Origin: Flavobacteriales bacterium
GTDB lineage: Bacteria > Bacteroidota > Bacteroidia > Flavobacteriales_D > Crocinitomicaceae
Assembly: GCA_947458985.1 (NCBI GenBank)
Contig: CANHBA010000003.1
Coordinates: 1 to 32,973 of the forward strand
Reading direction: 5' to 3'
Length of the DNA: 32,973 bases
Made by a program: the position numbers and the translations under genes. The notes under the pieces were generated by a model. It made no database searches. It was not told where the DNA came from and saw only the letters and a list, made by a program, of their open reading frames with translations. Positions 18,178 through 27,681 of the stretch are shown here, one piece after another; the stretch's first letter is position 1, and each line of letters starts with the position of its first letter.

Positions 18178-18718
18178 TAGAAATTTTTCTGAAGAAGGAC
18201 AAAACTTTGTCAACGACGAACAAGAAGGTCAAACCATTTCAAAAAGACCAGTTTTTCTGCTTGTTTTGGTGATTTTATCAAGTATCAATATCGGAATAAG
18301 TACTTTAGGTGCGCTCAGTGGCATGCTTGGTTACAAGCCCGATAAGGACATGATCAAGAAAGAAATGCTCGAATTTGCCAACATGCGCGAGCAACTCGAA
18401 AAAGGAAACGCGGAAGATTTCATTTATATCATTGATCAGATGGAAGGTGTTGCGCTCAATATGTTCAAGCATTTTCAGCAATACAACAGTTTTCAGTTCC
18501 TGTTTTTAGTGCTCGGCCTCGCGGGAGTTATTTTGATGTACAGAGCTAAGAAATTGGGCTTTCATTTTTACATCCTGTACACCCTTGGTTTGGTTGTATT
18601 ACCCTACTTTTTCAATCCGATTACGGGTATTCCTACCATTTTGACAATTGTCGGAATCATCTACGGAGGAATTTGGGTATTTATGTACAGCCGCAACCTT
18701 CATTGGCTCAAAGATTAG
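18170..18718 (+). CDS. Hypothetical integral membrane protein
   Basis: Several hydrophobic segments (FLLVLVILSSINIGISTLGAL, FLFLVLGLAGVILMY, FYILYTLGLVVLPYFF, ILTIVGIIYGGIWVFMY). ATG 18170 overlaps the hutH stop. Confidence 0.75.
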   Translation: MIDRNFSEEGQNFVNDEQEGQTISKRPVFLLVLVILSSINIGISTLGALSGMLGYKPDKDMIKKEMLEFANMREQLEKGNAEDFIYIIDQMEGVALNMFKHFQQYNSFQFLFLVLGLAGVILMYRAKKLGFHFYILYTLGLVVLPYFFNPITGIPTILTIVGIIYGGIWVFMYSRNLHWLKD

Positions 18719-20109
18719 AATATCTTTCCAGGATTCAGAATGCCATTCGGATCAAAAACCTTTTTAATACCGCGCATGAGTTCTAGGCCAGTTTGACTAA
18801 AAGCCAGGTCCATGTATGGTTTTTGAACCAGCCCAATGCCGTGCTCGCCAGAAATAGTACCGCCCATTTTGATCACCTCTGTGAACAGCTCGCGTATAGC
18901 CACCGTGAGTTCTTCATTCCAAAAGGCGTCGCTGAGGTTTCCTTTGATGATATTCACATGTAAATTACCGTCGCCAGCATGGCCGTAGCAAACCGATTCA
19001 AAGCCATATTTGTTGCCTATGGCCTTCACGGTGGACAACAGCTGTGGTAACTGATACCTCGGCACCACGGTGTCTTCTTCTTTGTAAACCGATTGTACTT
19101 TAACGGCTTCGCCTACTTTTCTGCGCAAGCTCCAAAGCGTATTTTTTTGAGCTTCCGATTCTGCAAACAAGATTTCGTCGGTTTGGTATTGTTCTAAAAC
19201 CGCTAAAATGCCTTCGCATTCTTTCATGAGTTGTTCGGGGTCAAAGCCGTCTACTTCAATGAGTAAATGCGCGGCGTGGTTGTCTTTTACTTCAATACTA
19301 TAATCTTCAGAAAAAGCTTGCGACCATTTGAGGGCGTTGTGTTCCATGAATTCTAGCCCACTTGGTGTTATGCCCGCATTAAAAATGGCGGCTACCGCTT
19401 CGCATGCTTGTTGCGCATCATAGAAGGGCACAAGCATCAGCAGGGTGTGGGTTGGGTGAGGAATGAGTTTGAGGACAATTTTGGTGACAAAAGCTAGGGT
19501 GCCTTCAGAACCCACCACCAATTGCGTTAGGTTGTAGCCAGTGGCGTTTTTGAGGACGTTAGCGCCGGTCCACATGATGGTGCCGTCGGGCAAAACAACT
19601 TCTAAATTGAGCACGTAATCTTTAGTGACGCCATATTTAACGGCTTTTGGGCCGCCAGAATTTTCAGCAATATTGCCACCAATAAAACAAGAACCTTTGC
19701 TCGCGGGGTCAGGCGGGTAAAACAAGCCTTTTTCTTTTACGGCATTTTGCAAGGCTTCTGTAATGACAGCAGGTTCTGTAATGACCTGCGCATTTTTTTC
19801 ATCTATTTCGATGATGCGGTTGAGTTTTTCGGAGCTCAGCAAAACACCTCCGTGAATCGGTAGACAACCGCCACCCAAGCCTGTTCTTGCGCCTGCTGGC
19901 GTAACCGGGATATTGTTTGAATTACAATAAGCCAATATTTCTGAAACTTCTTGGGTGTTTTGCGGCAGTAAAACAACACTAGGTGTGAAGTGTAAGTCTT
20001 CGGTGTGATCGTGGTTGTAGGTCTCTCGGGTGTCGAGGTCCGACTTACAGCGGTCTTGGAGTAAGGCCGTAAAGAAATCGAGGTCTTGTTGATTAATGGT
20101 ATGGTACAT
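18715..20109 (-). CDS. FAD-binding oxidoreductase (GlcD / D-lactate dehydrogenase-like)
   Basis: FAD-PCMH motif VTPAGARTGLGGGCLPIHGGVLLS, ENSGGPKAVKYGVT, C-terminal YGHAGDGNLHVNI, GTISGEHGIGLVQKPYM, DPNGILNPGKIF. Confidence 0.93.
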   Translation of the reverse strand: MYHTINQQDLDFFTALLQDRCKSDLDTRETYNHDHTEDLHFTPSVVLLPQNTQEVSEILAYCNSNNIPVTPAGARTGLGGGCLPIHGGVLLSSEKLNRIIEIDEKNAQVITEPAVITEALQNAVKEKGLFYPPDPASKGSCFIGGNIAENSGGPKAVKYGVTKDYVLNLEVVLPDGTIMWTGANVLKNATGYNLTQLVVGSEGTLAFVTKIVLKLIPHPTHTLLMLVPFYDAQQACEAVAAIFNAGITPSGLEFMEHNALKWSQAFSEDYSIEVKDNHAAHLLIEVDGFDPEQLMKECEGILAVLEQYQTDEILFAESEAQKNTLWSLRRKVGEAVKVQSVYKEEDTVVPRYQLPQLLSTVKAIGNKYGFESVCYGHAGDGNLHVNIIKGNLSDAFWNEELTVAIRELFTEVIKMGGTISGEHGIGLVQKPYMDLAFSQTGLELMRGIKKVFDPNGILNPGKIF

Positions 20110-20963
20110 TAGGCTGAGATTTTTTTGGCGCCAACAAAGAAAATATCAAATGTATTGAAAGGTATCGCTGCTGCTCTAGGGATGCGGCGATAGATCCATT
20201 GATGGAAACGCGAAGGTTTTTTATTGAGGATAAACAAAGCGAAATAGATGAGCCCCAAGGAGCGATATACTGGTGGATACTTTATAAAAACGGTTTCAAA
20301 TCCGTTGTCCAAAAGTAATTTTTTAATACTCTTTTTGGTGAAATAATGCAAATGGGTAGGAGGGTGGATCATGCGCCACTTTTTACCTTGTAAGCGCGGC
20401 AAGAGTGCACCGAAGTCTCCGGTGGTAAGGTAGAGCATGGCGCCTGGTTTACATTCCTTTTGGGCTTTGGCTATAAAAGCGCCAGGATCCGCTAAATGTT
20501 CGATGACATCCCACATGAAAACGGCATCGTAGGTTTTGGAATTGGTTACCTCTAGATAATTTTCAGCTGAAAAATGAGGTCCGAAATGTTGATTTGCATA
20601 GCTAATGGCGTCCTGAGAAATGTCGTACCCCTGGTAGTTTACTCCTTTAAAGGTTTGAGAGATGGTTTGCTGAAAAAAACCATATGCACAACCAATTTCG
20701 AGAATGTCTTTTGGAGCAGGCGCATTTTTTGCGATTTGTTGGGCGCGTTTGCCGAAATTCATCTGAAGGATTTCTTTTTCTGCTAAGTAATCGGCGTATT
20801 CCTCGCCTTTGAAATAATTTTCAGCGTAAAGCTGTTGTAAATAGGCGTGGTCTAATTGGAGATTGGCCCAGCCGTGCCCGCAGTTGTGACACTTCAAAAG
20901 CGTGTTGTCAAAAATGGGTTTGGTGTCAGAAAAATGACAGATCGGACATTGCGTATTTTCCAT
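20109..20963 (-). CDS. Class I SAM-dependent methyltransferase with N-terminal zinc-ribbon-like CxxC pairs
   Basis: MENTQCPICHFSDTKPIFDNTLLKCHNCGHGW; DILEIGCAYGFF; DAVFMWDVIEHLADP. ATG at 20963 preferred; stop overlaps downstream start (TAATG). Confidence 0.88.
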   Translation of the reverse strand: MENTQCPICHFSDTKPIFDNTLLKCHNCGHGWANLQLDHAYLQQLYAENYFKGEEYADYLAEKEILQMNFGKRAQQIAKNAPAPKDILEIGCAYGFFQQTISQTFKGVNYQGYDISQDAISYANQHFGPHFSAENYLEVTNSKTYDAVFMWDVIEHLADPGAFIAKAQKECKPGAMLYLTTGDFGALLPRLQGKKWRMIHPPTHLHYFTKKSIKKLLLDNGFETVFIKYPPVYRSLGLIYFALFILNKKPSRFHQWIYRRIPRAAAIPFNTFDIFFVGAKKISA

Positions 20964-20994
20964 GAATGCGAACATAACTAAAATTGGTGAATTC

Positions 20995-21024
20995 TTGCCG
21001 ACGGCACATTTTATTTTATCTTTG
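20995..21024 (+). promoter_or_regulatory. Candidate Bacteroidota promoter for the thiolase operon: TTG-N19-TATCTTTG
   Basis: 19-nt spacer and TAnnTTTG -7 box; same -7 octamer as at fabG; 9-18 nt upstream of candidate start codons. Confidence 0.5.
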
Positions 21025-21042
21025 AATAGCAAAATGAAAACA

Positions 21043-22251
21043 ATGTCTCAAGAAGTATATTTAATTGACGGAATCCGCAGTGCTATTGGCAATTTTGGCG
21101 GAAGTTTAGCAACCCTACGTGCCGATGATTTGGCTGCAAAAGTGCTTGCAGGTTTGCTCAAGCGCCATCCAAACCTCGATCCAACCAGCATTGAAGATGT
21201 ACTACTCGGCTGTGCCAATCAGGCCGGTGAAGACAACCGCAATGTAGCCCGTATGGCTTCGCTCTTAGCGGGTTATCCTATAGAAGTACCGGGTGAAACC
21301 GTCAATCGCCTTTGTGCCTCTGGTTTGGCAGCAGCCATCAACGCCACCCGCGCACTGCGTTTGGGCGATGGCAATGTCTATGTGGCCGGCGGCGTCGAGC
21401 ACATGACGCGCGGCCCTTGGGTCATTTCAAAAACCTCAGCTGCATTTGGCCGCGATGCCCAAATGTTTGACTCCAGCTTTGGTTGGCGCTTTATCAATCC
21501 GCAAATGGAAGCGCTGTACGGCGTAGACAGCATGGGCATGACCGCCGAAAATTTAGCAGCGCACTACAACATCTCTCGCGCTGACCAAGATGCTTTTGCT
21601 TGTTGGAGCCAAGAAAAAACCGCCGCCGCACAGGCTGCAGGCTACTACACAGAAGAAATTTTACCTATTTCCATTCCTCAGAAAAGAGGCGAGGCGTTGG
21701 TGTTCGATAAAGATGAGTTTGCTCGGGCCAACACCACTTTAGAAACGCTTTCCAATTTGCGTCCAGCTTTCAAAAAAGACGGCAGCGTAACTGCAGGCAA
21801 TGCCTCTGGGCTCAACGATGGCGCTGCTGCGTTGTTGTTGGCCAACGAAGAAGGCGTACGCGCGCACCAACTCCAACCAATGGCTAAAATCATTTCAGCA
21901 GCAGTGGCTGGGGTTGAGCCCCGCATCATGGGCATTGGCCCGGTACCGGCAAGCCAAAAAGCATTGGAACGCGCAGGTCTCACTTTGGATCAGATGGACC
22001 TCATCGAGGTCAACGAAGCGTTTGCGGCGCAAGTTTTGGCTTGTACGCGCGCCTTGGGTCTGCAAGACCGCGATGCGCGCATCAATCCGAACGGCGGTGC
22101 CATTTCCCTTGGGCACCCGCTCGGCATGTCAGGAGCACGCTTGCTTTTGACCGCAGCAAGACAACTCAAACGCAGCAACAAACGTTATGCACTCGTCACC
22201 ATGTGTATTGGTGTAGGGCAGGGTTACGCTGCCATCATCGAAAATGTATAA
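21043..22251 (+). CDS. Acetyl-CoA acyltransferase / beta-ketothiolase (PcaF/FadA-like)
   Basis: NRLCASGLAAAINATRAL, GGVEHMTRGPWV, EVNEAFAAQVLA, NPNGGAISLGHPLGMSGARLLLTA, CIGVGQGYAAIIE. ATG at 21034 is an alternative. Confidence 0.94.
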   Translation: MSQEVYLIDGIRSAIGNFGGSLATLRADDLAAKVLAGLLKRHPNLDPTSIEDVLLGCANQAGEDNRNVARMASLLAGYPIEVPGETVNRLCASGLAAAINATRALRLGDGNVYVAGGVEHMTRGPWVISKTSAAFGRDAQMFDSSFGWRFINPQMEALYGVDSMGMTAENLAAHYNISRADQDAFACWSQEKTAAAQAAGYYTEEILPISIPQKRGEALVFDKDEFARANTTLETLSNLRPAFKKDGSVTAGNASGLNDGAAALLLANEEGVRAHQLQPMAKIISAAVAGVEPRIMGIGPVPASQKALERAGLTLDQMDLIEVNEAFAAQVLACTRALGLQDRDARINPNGGAISLGHPLGMSGARLLLTAARQLKRSNKRYALVTMCIGVGQGYAAIIENV

Positions 22252-23833
22252 CATGCGCATATTTGTTTTTATAGGCACCGTTGCTTTGCTTTTTGCTTCC
22301 TGTAAAAAAGAAGCTACGCGTTGGCACTCAGATTGGTTAGTACCCATTCTGAACGACACCCTTTCTTTGTCGAATTTATACAATGACTCCACGCTCAGTA
22401 TCAGCGGTTCTCAAATCAACATCGACCTGAGTCGTACTTTATTAGATCTTGGTTTGTCAGATATCGTCAACATTCCAGACACCACCATTTCTCAGCAATA
22501 CCAAGCCAATTTTACGGTCAGCAATGTATCACCGGGCTTTACTTTTGTGAATAGCGTCAAAACCCATGCACTCGACCTCGGCGACATCCAACTCAAGAAG
22601 GTACGCGTGCAAAGTGGTCAAATTGAAGTCAAGGTCTACAATCCGCTCAATACGGCAGTTCTTTATCAAATTGAACTCCCCGGTGTATCTCAAAACGGCC
22701 AAGTTTTTGTTCAAAACTATACGGTTGCAGCCGGAACGGTCCAAAATCCGACAATCGCTACAGAAACCATCAACCTAAGTGGCTACGAAATAGACCTTGG
22801 AGGTCAACAAGGCTTAGAATTCAATAAAATACAATCCAAACTCACTCTCAAAACCGACCCCAATGGTCAGACGGTTTCCATCTACAACAATCAGGTCTTC
22901 AAGTACGAAGCCTCTTTTGAAAACCTGCGCTTCGATTACGCTAAAGGTTATTTTGGCTCAACACTTCTTGCCGACCAACAACAATTCACCCTTCCTTACC
23001 TCGACAAAATCACCGGCGGATCCCTTTCCTTGCCTGATCTGAGCCTAGATGTCCAAATTGAAAATGGTTTTAAAATGGCCTTGCGCGCTCAAATCGAACA
23101 AATGAACGCCACCAACACCCAAGGGCAGTCGGTTTCTTTGAATGCACCGAGTATTGGTCCGAGCATGTTTTTAGCGCCCGCCGTTGGTTCCTGGAACAAC
23201 CTACAGCCAAGTTCACTGTTGCTCCATTTTGACGCCAACAATAGCAATATCAAAAATTATATACAAAACCTCGGAGCCTACCAAAACATCTCCTACCAAT
23301 TGCAACCCAACCCTTGGGGCAACACCTCGGCTGGGCACGACGAAGCATTTGCAAATAGCCGACTCCGTCTAAAAGTAAGTGCACAAATGCCAATGGCACT
23401 CAATGCCGATGCGCTTACGCTACAAGATACCTTTGCCCTCGATCTTTCTCAAGACCTCAACAAAACGCACGTTACCGGAGCAACACTAATTCTAGACGCA
23501 ACCAATGCCTTCCCTGTGGCTTGCGATATCGTTTTGTATTTCATGAAAGATGGTCAAATCATGCACACGGTTGTGGCCGATGCGCAATTGGCTTCAGCAA
23601 CTTTAGGGCAAATTGATCCACAAGACGGCTTGCTCAAAAAGAAAAGCAAAATTAAAATTGTACTGCCGCCTGCTCTGGTAGCCGACCTCCAAGACCTCAA
23701 TGAAGTGGCAGTTAATGCGGCATTTGCCACTACGGACCCAACTACTGGCTTGGCAGTCCAGCAAGCTATTCAAGCGAATGCCTTTTTGGCTTTGCAAGTT
23801 CAAATGCAATTGCAAACTCAAATCAGACCCTAA
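22244..23833 (+). CDS. Large hypothetical lipoprotein, beta-rich
   Basis: Lipobox MRIFVFIGTVALLFASCKKE; 529 aa, no recognised catalytic motif. Start overlaps thiolase stop (alternative ATG 22253); stop overlaps next start (TAATG). Confidence 0.85.
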   Translation: MYNMRIFVFIGTVALLFASCKKEATRWHSDWLVPILNDTLSLSNLYNDSTLSISGSQINIDLSRTLLDLGLSDIVNIPDTTISQQYQANFTVSNVSPGFTFVNSVKTHALDLGDIQLKKVRVQSGQIEVKVYNPLNTAVLYQIELPGVSQNGQVFVQNYTVAAGTVQNPTIATETINLSGYEIDLGGQQGLEFNKIQSKLTLKTDPNGQTVSIYNNQVFKYEASFENLRFDYAKGYFGSTLLADQQQFTLPYLDKITGGSLSLPDLSLDVQIENGFKMALRAQIEQMNATNTQGQSVSLNAPSIGPSMFLAPAVGSWNNLQPSSLLLHFDANNSNIKNYIQNLGAYQNISYQLQPNPWGNTSAGHDEAFANSRLRLKVSAQMPMALNADALTLQDTFALDLSQDLNKTHVTGATLILDATNAFPVACDIVLYFMKDGQIMHTVVADAQLASATLGQIDPQDGLLKKKSKIKIVLPPALVADLQDLNEVAVNAAFATTDPTTGLAVQQAIQANAFLALQVQMQLQTQIRP

Positions 23834-25002
23834 TGCGCTATTTATTCATCCTCTTTTTAGTAGCAAGCCAATTTGCACAGGCCCAGCAAACCATTTTGCT
23901 CGACACTTATGGTCATTACAACAGTACGGGTGTGCGCAGGCAGGTTGCCGATGCTTTTTTTTATGGAGGCTTAATAGACACGAGTCAAATCAATCAATCC
24001 CTCACCAAACTCAGCGCGCGCAATGCCTTTGGTTTGCAAATGGGGTTCAATGCACAGTGGCAAACGCCTTGGACGCTTTCAAAAGACGCCAAAAAATGGG
24101 GTTCTAGCTACCGCTGGGTTATTGGAACAGGCATACACCAGTATGGCGGCGTTCAATTCTCCAAAGATCTTTTTGGTTTGGTTTTTCAAGGAGGTTTACC
24201 TTACGTGGCCGATACCCTCGACATGAGCAACCTCAGGGTAGAGGCAACCACCTTTTCCAAATTAGGAATTGGCTTGGTGAACACCACTACACAATCTTCG
24301 TTCCTTGTTCATTTTGTGGCCGTTCAAAATCATATCGCAGCCGCACTCCAGAAAGGCACATGGTTACAAGACCCCATGAGTGCACAAATAGACCTCGCAC
24401 TTCAGGGGCAGGCCCAAATCAGTGGCGCTTCTGCAGCCGCCTATGGGGTGGCTTTCGACCTCGACTACCGTTTTGGCTCGACAGAAAACGATGAAGCACC
24501 ACAACAATTTCAATTTCAGGTTCAAAACTTCGGTATAGCGCGCAGTACCAGCACAACCCAATACGCACTCGCTGGCTCACTTCAATACGCCGGTTTTTCT
24601 TTAGCACAGTGGCAGCAAGCTAGTGTTAATGCACTTACAGATGCCTTTTTGGATTCTTTGGGTTATGAAAAAAGCACGGTAAGCAGTTGGATTTTACTTC
24701 CTGCACAGTTTCAATTGGCGAAGGTCATTAACTGGGATAGCCCACAGCGTCTAGAAGCTTACTACGGCGCTCAGTTTATGCTGCGCCAAACCTACACACC
24801 TCTTATTTATGCCGGTGCACACTACAAGGTCAAAAAAGCTTGGCAAACAGGCCTTGGCATGGCCTACGGTGGCTTTGGTGGTTTGCGCGTACAGGCTTAT
24901 TCTGCTTTTCATTTCAAGCGCTCACAGCTTTTGTTGCGCTCTGATAACATTGCGCTGCAAAATGGCGCTTCACTTTATCTTCAGTTCCGATGCGATTTTT
25001 AA
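23833..25002 (+). CDS. Putative outer-membrane beta-barrel protein (DUF5723-like)
   Basis: Signal peptide MRYLFILFLVASQFAQAQ; alternating amphipathic strands throughout; terminal aromatic strand ASLYLQFRCDF. Confidence 0.72.
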   Translation: MRYLFILFLVASQFAQAQQTILLDTYGHYNSTGVRRQVADAFFYGGLIDTSQINQSLTKLSARNAFGLQMGFNAQWQTPWTLSKDAKKWGSSYRWVIGTGIHQYGGVQFSKDLFGLVFQGGLPYVADTLDMSNLRVEATTFSKLGIGLVNTTTQSSFLVHFVAVQNHIAAALQKGTWLQDPMSAQIDLALQGQAQISGASAAAYGVAFDLDYRFGSTENDEAPQQFQFQVQNFGIARSTSTTQYALAGSLQYAGFSLAQWQQASVNALTDAFLDSLGYEKSTVSSWILLPAQFQLAKVINWDSPQRLEAYYGAQFMLRQTYTPLIYAGAHYKVKKAWQTGLGMAYGGFGGLRVQAYSAFHFKRSQLLLRSDNIALQNGASLYLQFRCDF

Positions 25003-26456
25003 GTATCCTCAGCTTCTTGTTAGTTGTACAATTAGTCAGTGCGCAAGCGCGCTTTTACAAACTGTATTCAGGCACTGGTTTTGATAAAGGCGAAGATGTA
25101 TTAGCCTTGCCAGATTCTACCTTTCTTGTTGCCGGAAGCAGTGGCAGCTGGGAAGAAAACGCACAAGGCTTTCTGATGAAAATCGATTCAGTTGGTGCTT
25201 ATCTTTGGAGTCAGTCCTATGGCGCGCAAGAAACCGAAGAAATCAAGCGCGTTTTTCACCGGCCAGGGATGGGTTACTATCTTGCGGGCATGTCAAATTC
25301 CTGGAGTAATGGCAACTACGACCCCATGCTCATCTTCACCGATCTTTCGGGCAACCAACAATGGATCAAAACTTATCAAAACCCAGCTTGGGAGCGCATC
25401 CACGATGGCGTTCAGACCAAAGACACCGGCTTTGTACTCGTTGGTGAAAGACAAGCCACTTTAGGTGCCGAGGCCGATGTATTTCTCATGCGCCTGGACA
25501 AAAACGGCGACACACTCTGGACAAAAACCCTAGGAACAGCGGGTGCAGACCGCGCCAATAGCGTCATTCGTATTTCGGATAGTTTATATGTTGTGGGTGG
25601 TGAGTGGTATGTTGCTGATTCCATTGCCACAAAAGGTTTTGTCATGAAAATCAACGATCAAGGTGTGGTGCAATGGTTCGATACTTTGGGGCATCTGAGT
25701 GGCGATTTTGCTGTCTCAGATCTTACGCCAACTTTGTATGGCCTACAATTCGCAGGTTACAGGTTAAATGGCCCGACAGATTACGACAAATTTAGTGGTT
25801 CAATAGGACTTGATGGCGTGATTCTAACACAAGTTGTGGACGGACTGACTTCCGACGATATTATTCAGCAATTTGCCTACTTGCCACAGCAAGACCTCAC
25901 CATTCTCGGGATCCAAGTCATGAATAACAATACTTATCAAGAGCCCTACGACCTATATTTTGGGTACGCAGATGCGTTCTATGGTTACTGGATAACAGGT
26001 TGGCCATCAAGCACCATTCTCAACCAAGGTTACGACTACATCGGAAACATTCGCCCAACTCTAGATGGTGGTTTTATTGCGACAGGCATGAATTCCGTCA
26101 TCGTTGATGGTCAAAATCAGCTCAATGGTGGCAGCAACGTATTTGTTTTGAAAGTGAATGGCAATGGTTCGGCTTATGTGCAAACCGACACCGTTTTTAC
26201 GACCCAACAGTTGGTGGGCTTAAGTCCGATATTTGAAGGGAGTGAGGTGCTGATGTTTCCAAATCCAGTTGAATCTGTGTTGCATTTGAATTGGGAAGGA
26301 TCTGAACCGAAACAAATTGAGATCCATGGAATAATGGGCAATTTACTGTATCGAGAAAACATGACACCATCCCAAACAATTGAACTCAGCAATTGGCCGC
26401 GGGGTGTTTATTACGTCCGCATTAACGGGAACGCTTATCCGGTAGTCAAGCTCTAA
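24990..26456 (+). CDS. Secreted beta-propeller-like protein with T9SS type A sorting domain
   Basis: Signal peptide MRFLSILSFLLVVQLVSAQA; repeated D..LMK.D..G...W.K..G motifs; C-terminus MFPNPVESVLHLNWEGSEPKQIEIHGIMGNLL...GVYYVRINGNAYPVVKL. Confidence 0.88.
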   Translation: MRFLSILSFLLVVQLVSAQARFYKLYSGTGFDKGEDVLALPDSTFLVAGSSGSWEENAQGFLMKIDSVGAYLWSQSYGAQETEEIKRVFHRPGMGYYLAGMSNSWSNGNYDPMLIFTDLSGNQQWIKTYQNPAWERIHDGVQTKDTGFVLVGERQATLGAEADVFLMRLDKNGDTLWTKTLGTAGADRANSVIRISDSLYVVGGEWYVADSIATKGFVMKINDQGVVQWFDTLGHLSGDFAVSDLTPTLYGLQFAGYRLNGPTDYDKFSGSIGLDGVILTQVVDGLTSDDIIQQFAYLPQQDLTILGIQVMNNNTYQEPYDLYFGYADAFYGYWITGWPSSTILNQGYDYIGNIRPTLDGGFIATGMNSVIVDGQNQLNGGSNVFVLKVNGNGSAYVQTDTVFTTQQLVGLSPIFEGSEVLMFPNPVESVLHLNWEGSEPKQIEIHGIMGNLLYRENMTPSQTIELSNWPRGVYYVRINGNAYPVVKL

Positions 26457-27646
26457 GCTTTTCTTCTTGCTTTTTCTTTGATAATAAGTCCGAGCTCACG
26501 GCTGGTTTGGCCTGCCACAGATGTGTTTTCGTCTGCGCGTCTGAGTAAATAGGGTAAAACTTCATTGACGGGTCCAAAAGGCACGTATTTAGCCACTTGG
26601 TAACCTGCATCTGATAAATTATAGGAAATGTGGTCAGACATCCCTAAAAGCTGCGCAAAGTAAAACTTCGGGTCTCGAGGATCCACTTGTTCTTGATGCA
26701 GTAAGCTAGCGAGGTACATAGAGCTGTTTTCGTTGTGAGTACCCGCACAAATCGAGAAAACATCCTTGTTTGCTACAAGGAAATCGAGCGCAGCATCGTA
26801 ATCTTTGTCCGTACTTGCTTTGTTGGGCTGAATAGGCGAGGGGTAGCCGAGTTCTTGCGCTCTTGCACGTTCTTTCTCCATGTAGGCACCGCGTACCAAC
26901 TTTACTCCATACTGAACCCCTGCTTCTTTTGCGCGCTCCAATTCGCTGTGTAAATAAGCCAAGCGATCATGGCGATACATCTGAACTGTGTTGTAGACAA
27001 TACAAGCATTTTTATTGTACTTGCACATCATGTCGAAGGTCCATTGGTCTATGGCTGTTTGGATCCAGGTTTCTTCGGCGTCGATAAACAAGCGCGTTTG
27101 GTGTTTGGCCGCTGCAGCACAAATGCGGTCAATGCGGTCAATAATAGCTTGTATTTGTTCGTTTTCTTGGGTGGTGAAGGGTCTGAACACAACCCCTTTT
27201 CTGGTGGCCCTGATTTGTTCAGAGACCAATTCGAGCAAGTGATGTTGTCCGATGCCAGTGATTTTAAAAACAGCAAAAGGAATGCGTTTATCGGTAGCTG
27301 ATTTTTCTATTGTTTGAATGATGATTTGCGTCGTTTGCTCGAAGTCATCTTCTTTTGTTTTACCTTCTACAGAATAGTCTAGGATGGTGCCAATGCCAAA
27401 AGCGTGTAAACTTTCAATTGCTGGGTCGCACTCATTGATGGTTTCGCCGCCACAAAATTGCTTGAATATGGTGCTTTTGATGAGGCCTTTGATCGGCAGA
27501 CGCAAGCGAAGGGCGAGCGGAGTAAGGACCTTGCCAATTTTAACGATGCTTGGCGCACCAATGATCTTGAATAACAAGTAAGCGCGTTGGAGGTCTTGCT
27601 TGTTTTTGGAGCGAAAGGCAATTTCGGTGTTGTCGAAAGAAATCAT
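26453..27646 (-). CDS. Proline dehydrogenase
   Basis: PRODH family features FIDAEETWIQTAID, YNTVQMYRHDRLAYL, VKLVRGAYMEKERARA, YLLRRADENTSVAGQTSREL. Confidence 0.93.
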   Translation of the reverse strand: MISFDNTEIAFRSKNKQDLQRAYLLFKIIGAPSIVKIGKVLTPLALRLRLPIKGLIKSTIFKQFCGGETINECDPAIESLHAFGIGTILDYSVEGKTKEDDFEQTTQIIIQTIEKSATDKRIPFAVFKITGIGQHHLLELVSEQIRATRKGVVFRPFTTQENEQIQAIIDRIDRICAAAAKHQTRLFIDAEETWIQTAIDQWTFDMMCKYNKNACIVYNTVQMYRHDRLAYLHSELERAKEAGVQYGVKLVRGAYMEKERARAQELGYPSPIQPNKASTDKDYDAALDFLVANKDVFSICAGTHNENSSMYLASLLHQEQVDPRDPKFYFAQLLGMSDHISYNLSDAGYQVAKYVPFGPVNEVLPYLLRRADENTSVAGQTSRELGLIIKEKARRKA

Positions 27647-27681
27647 GCACCAAAATTAAGCTCTTTTCGTAAATTTGAACC

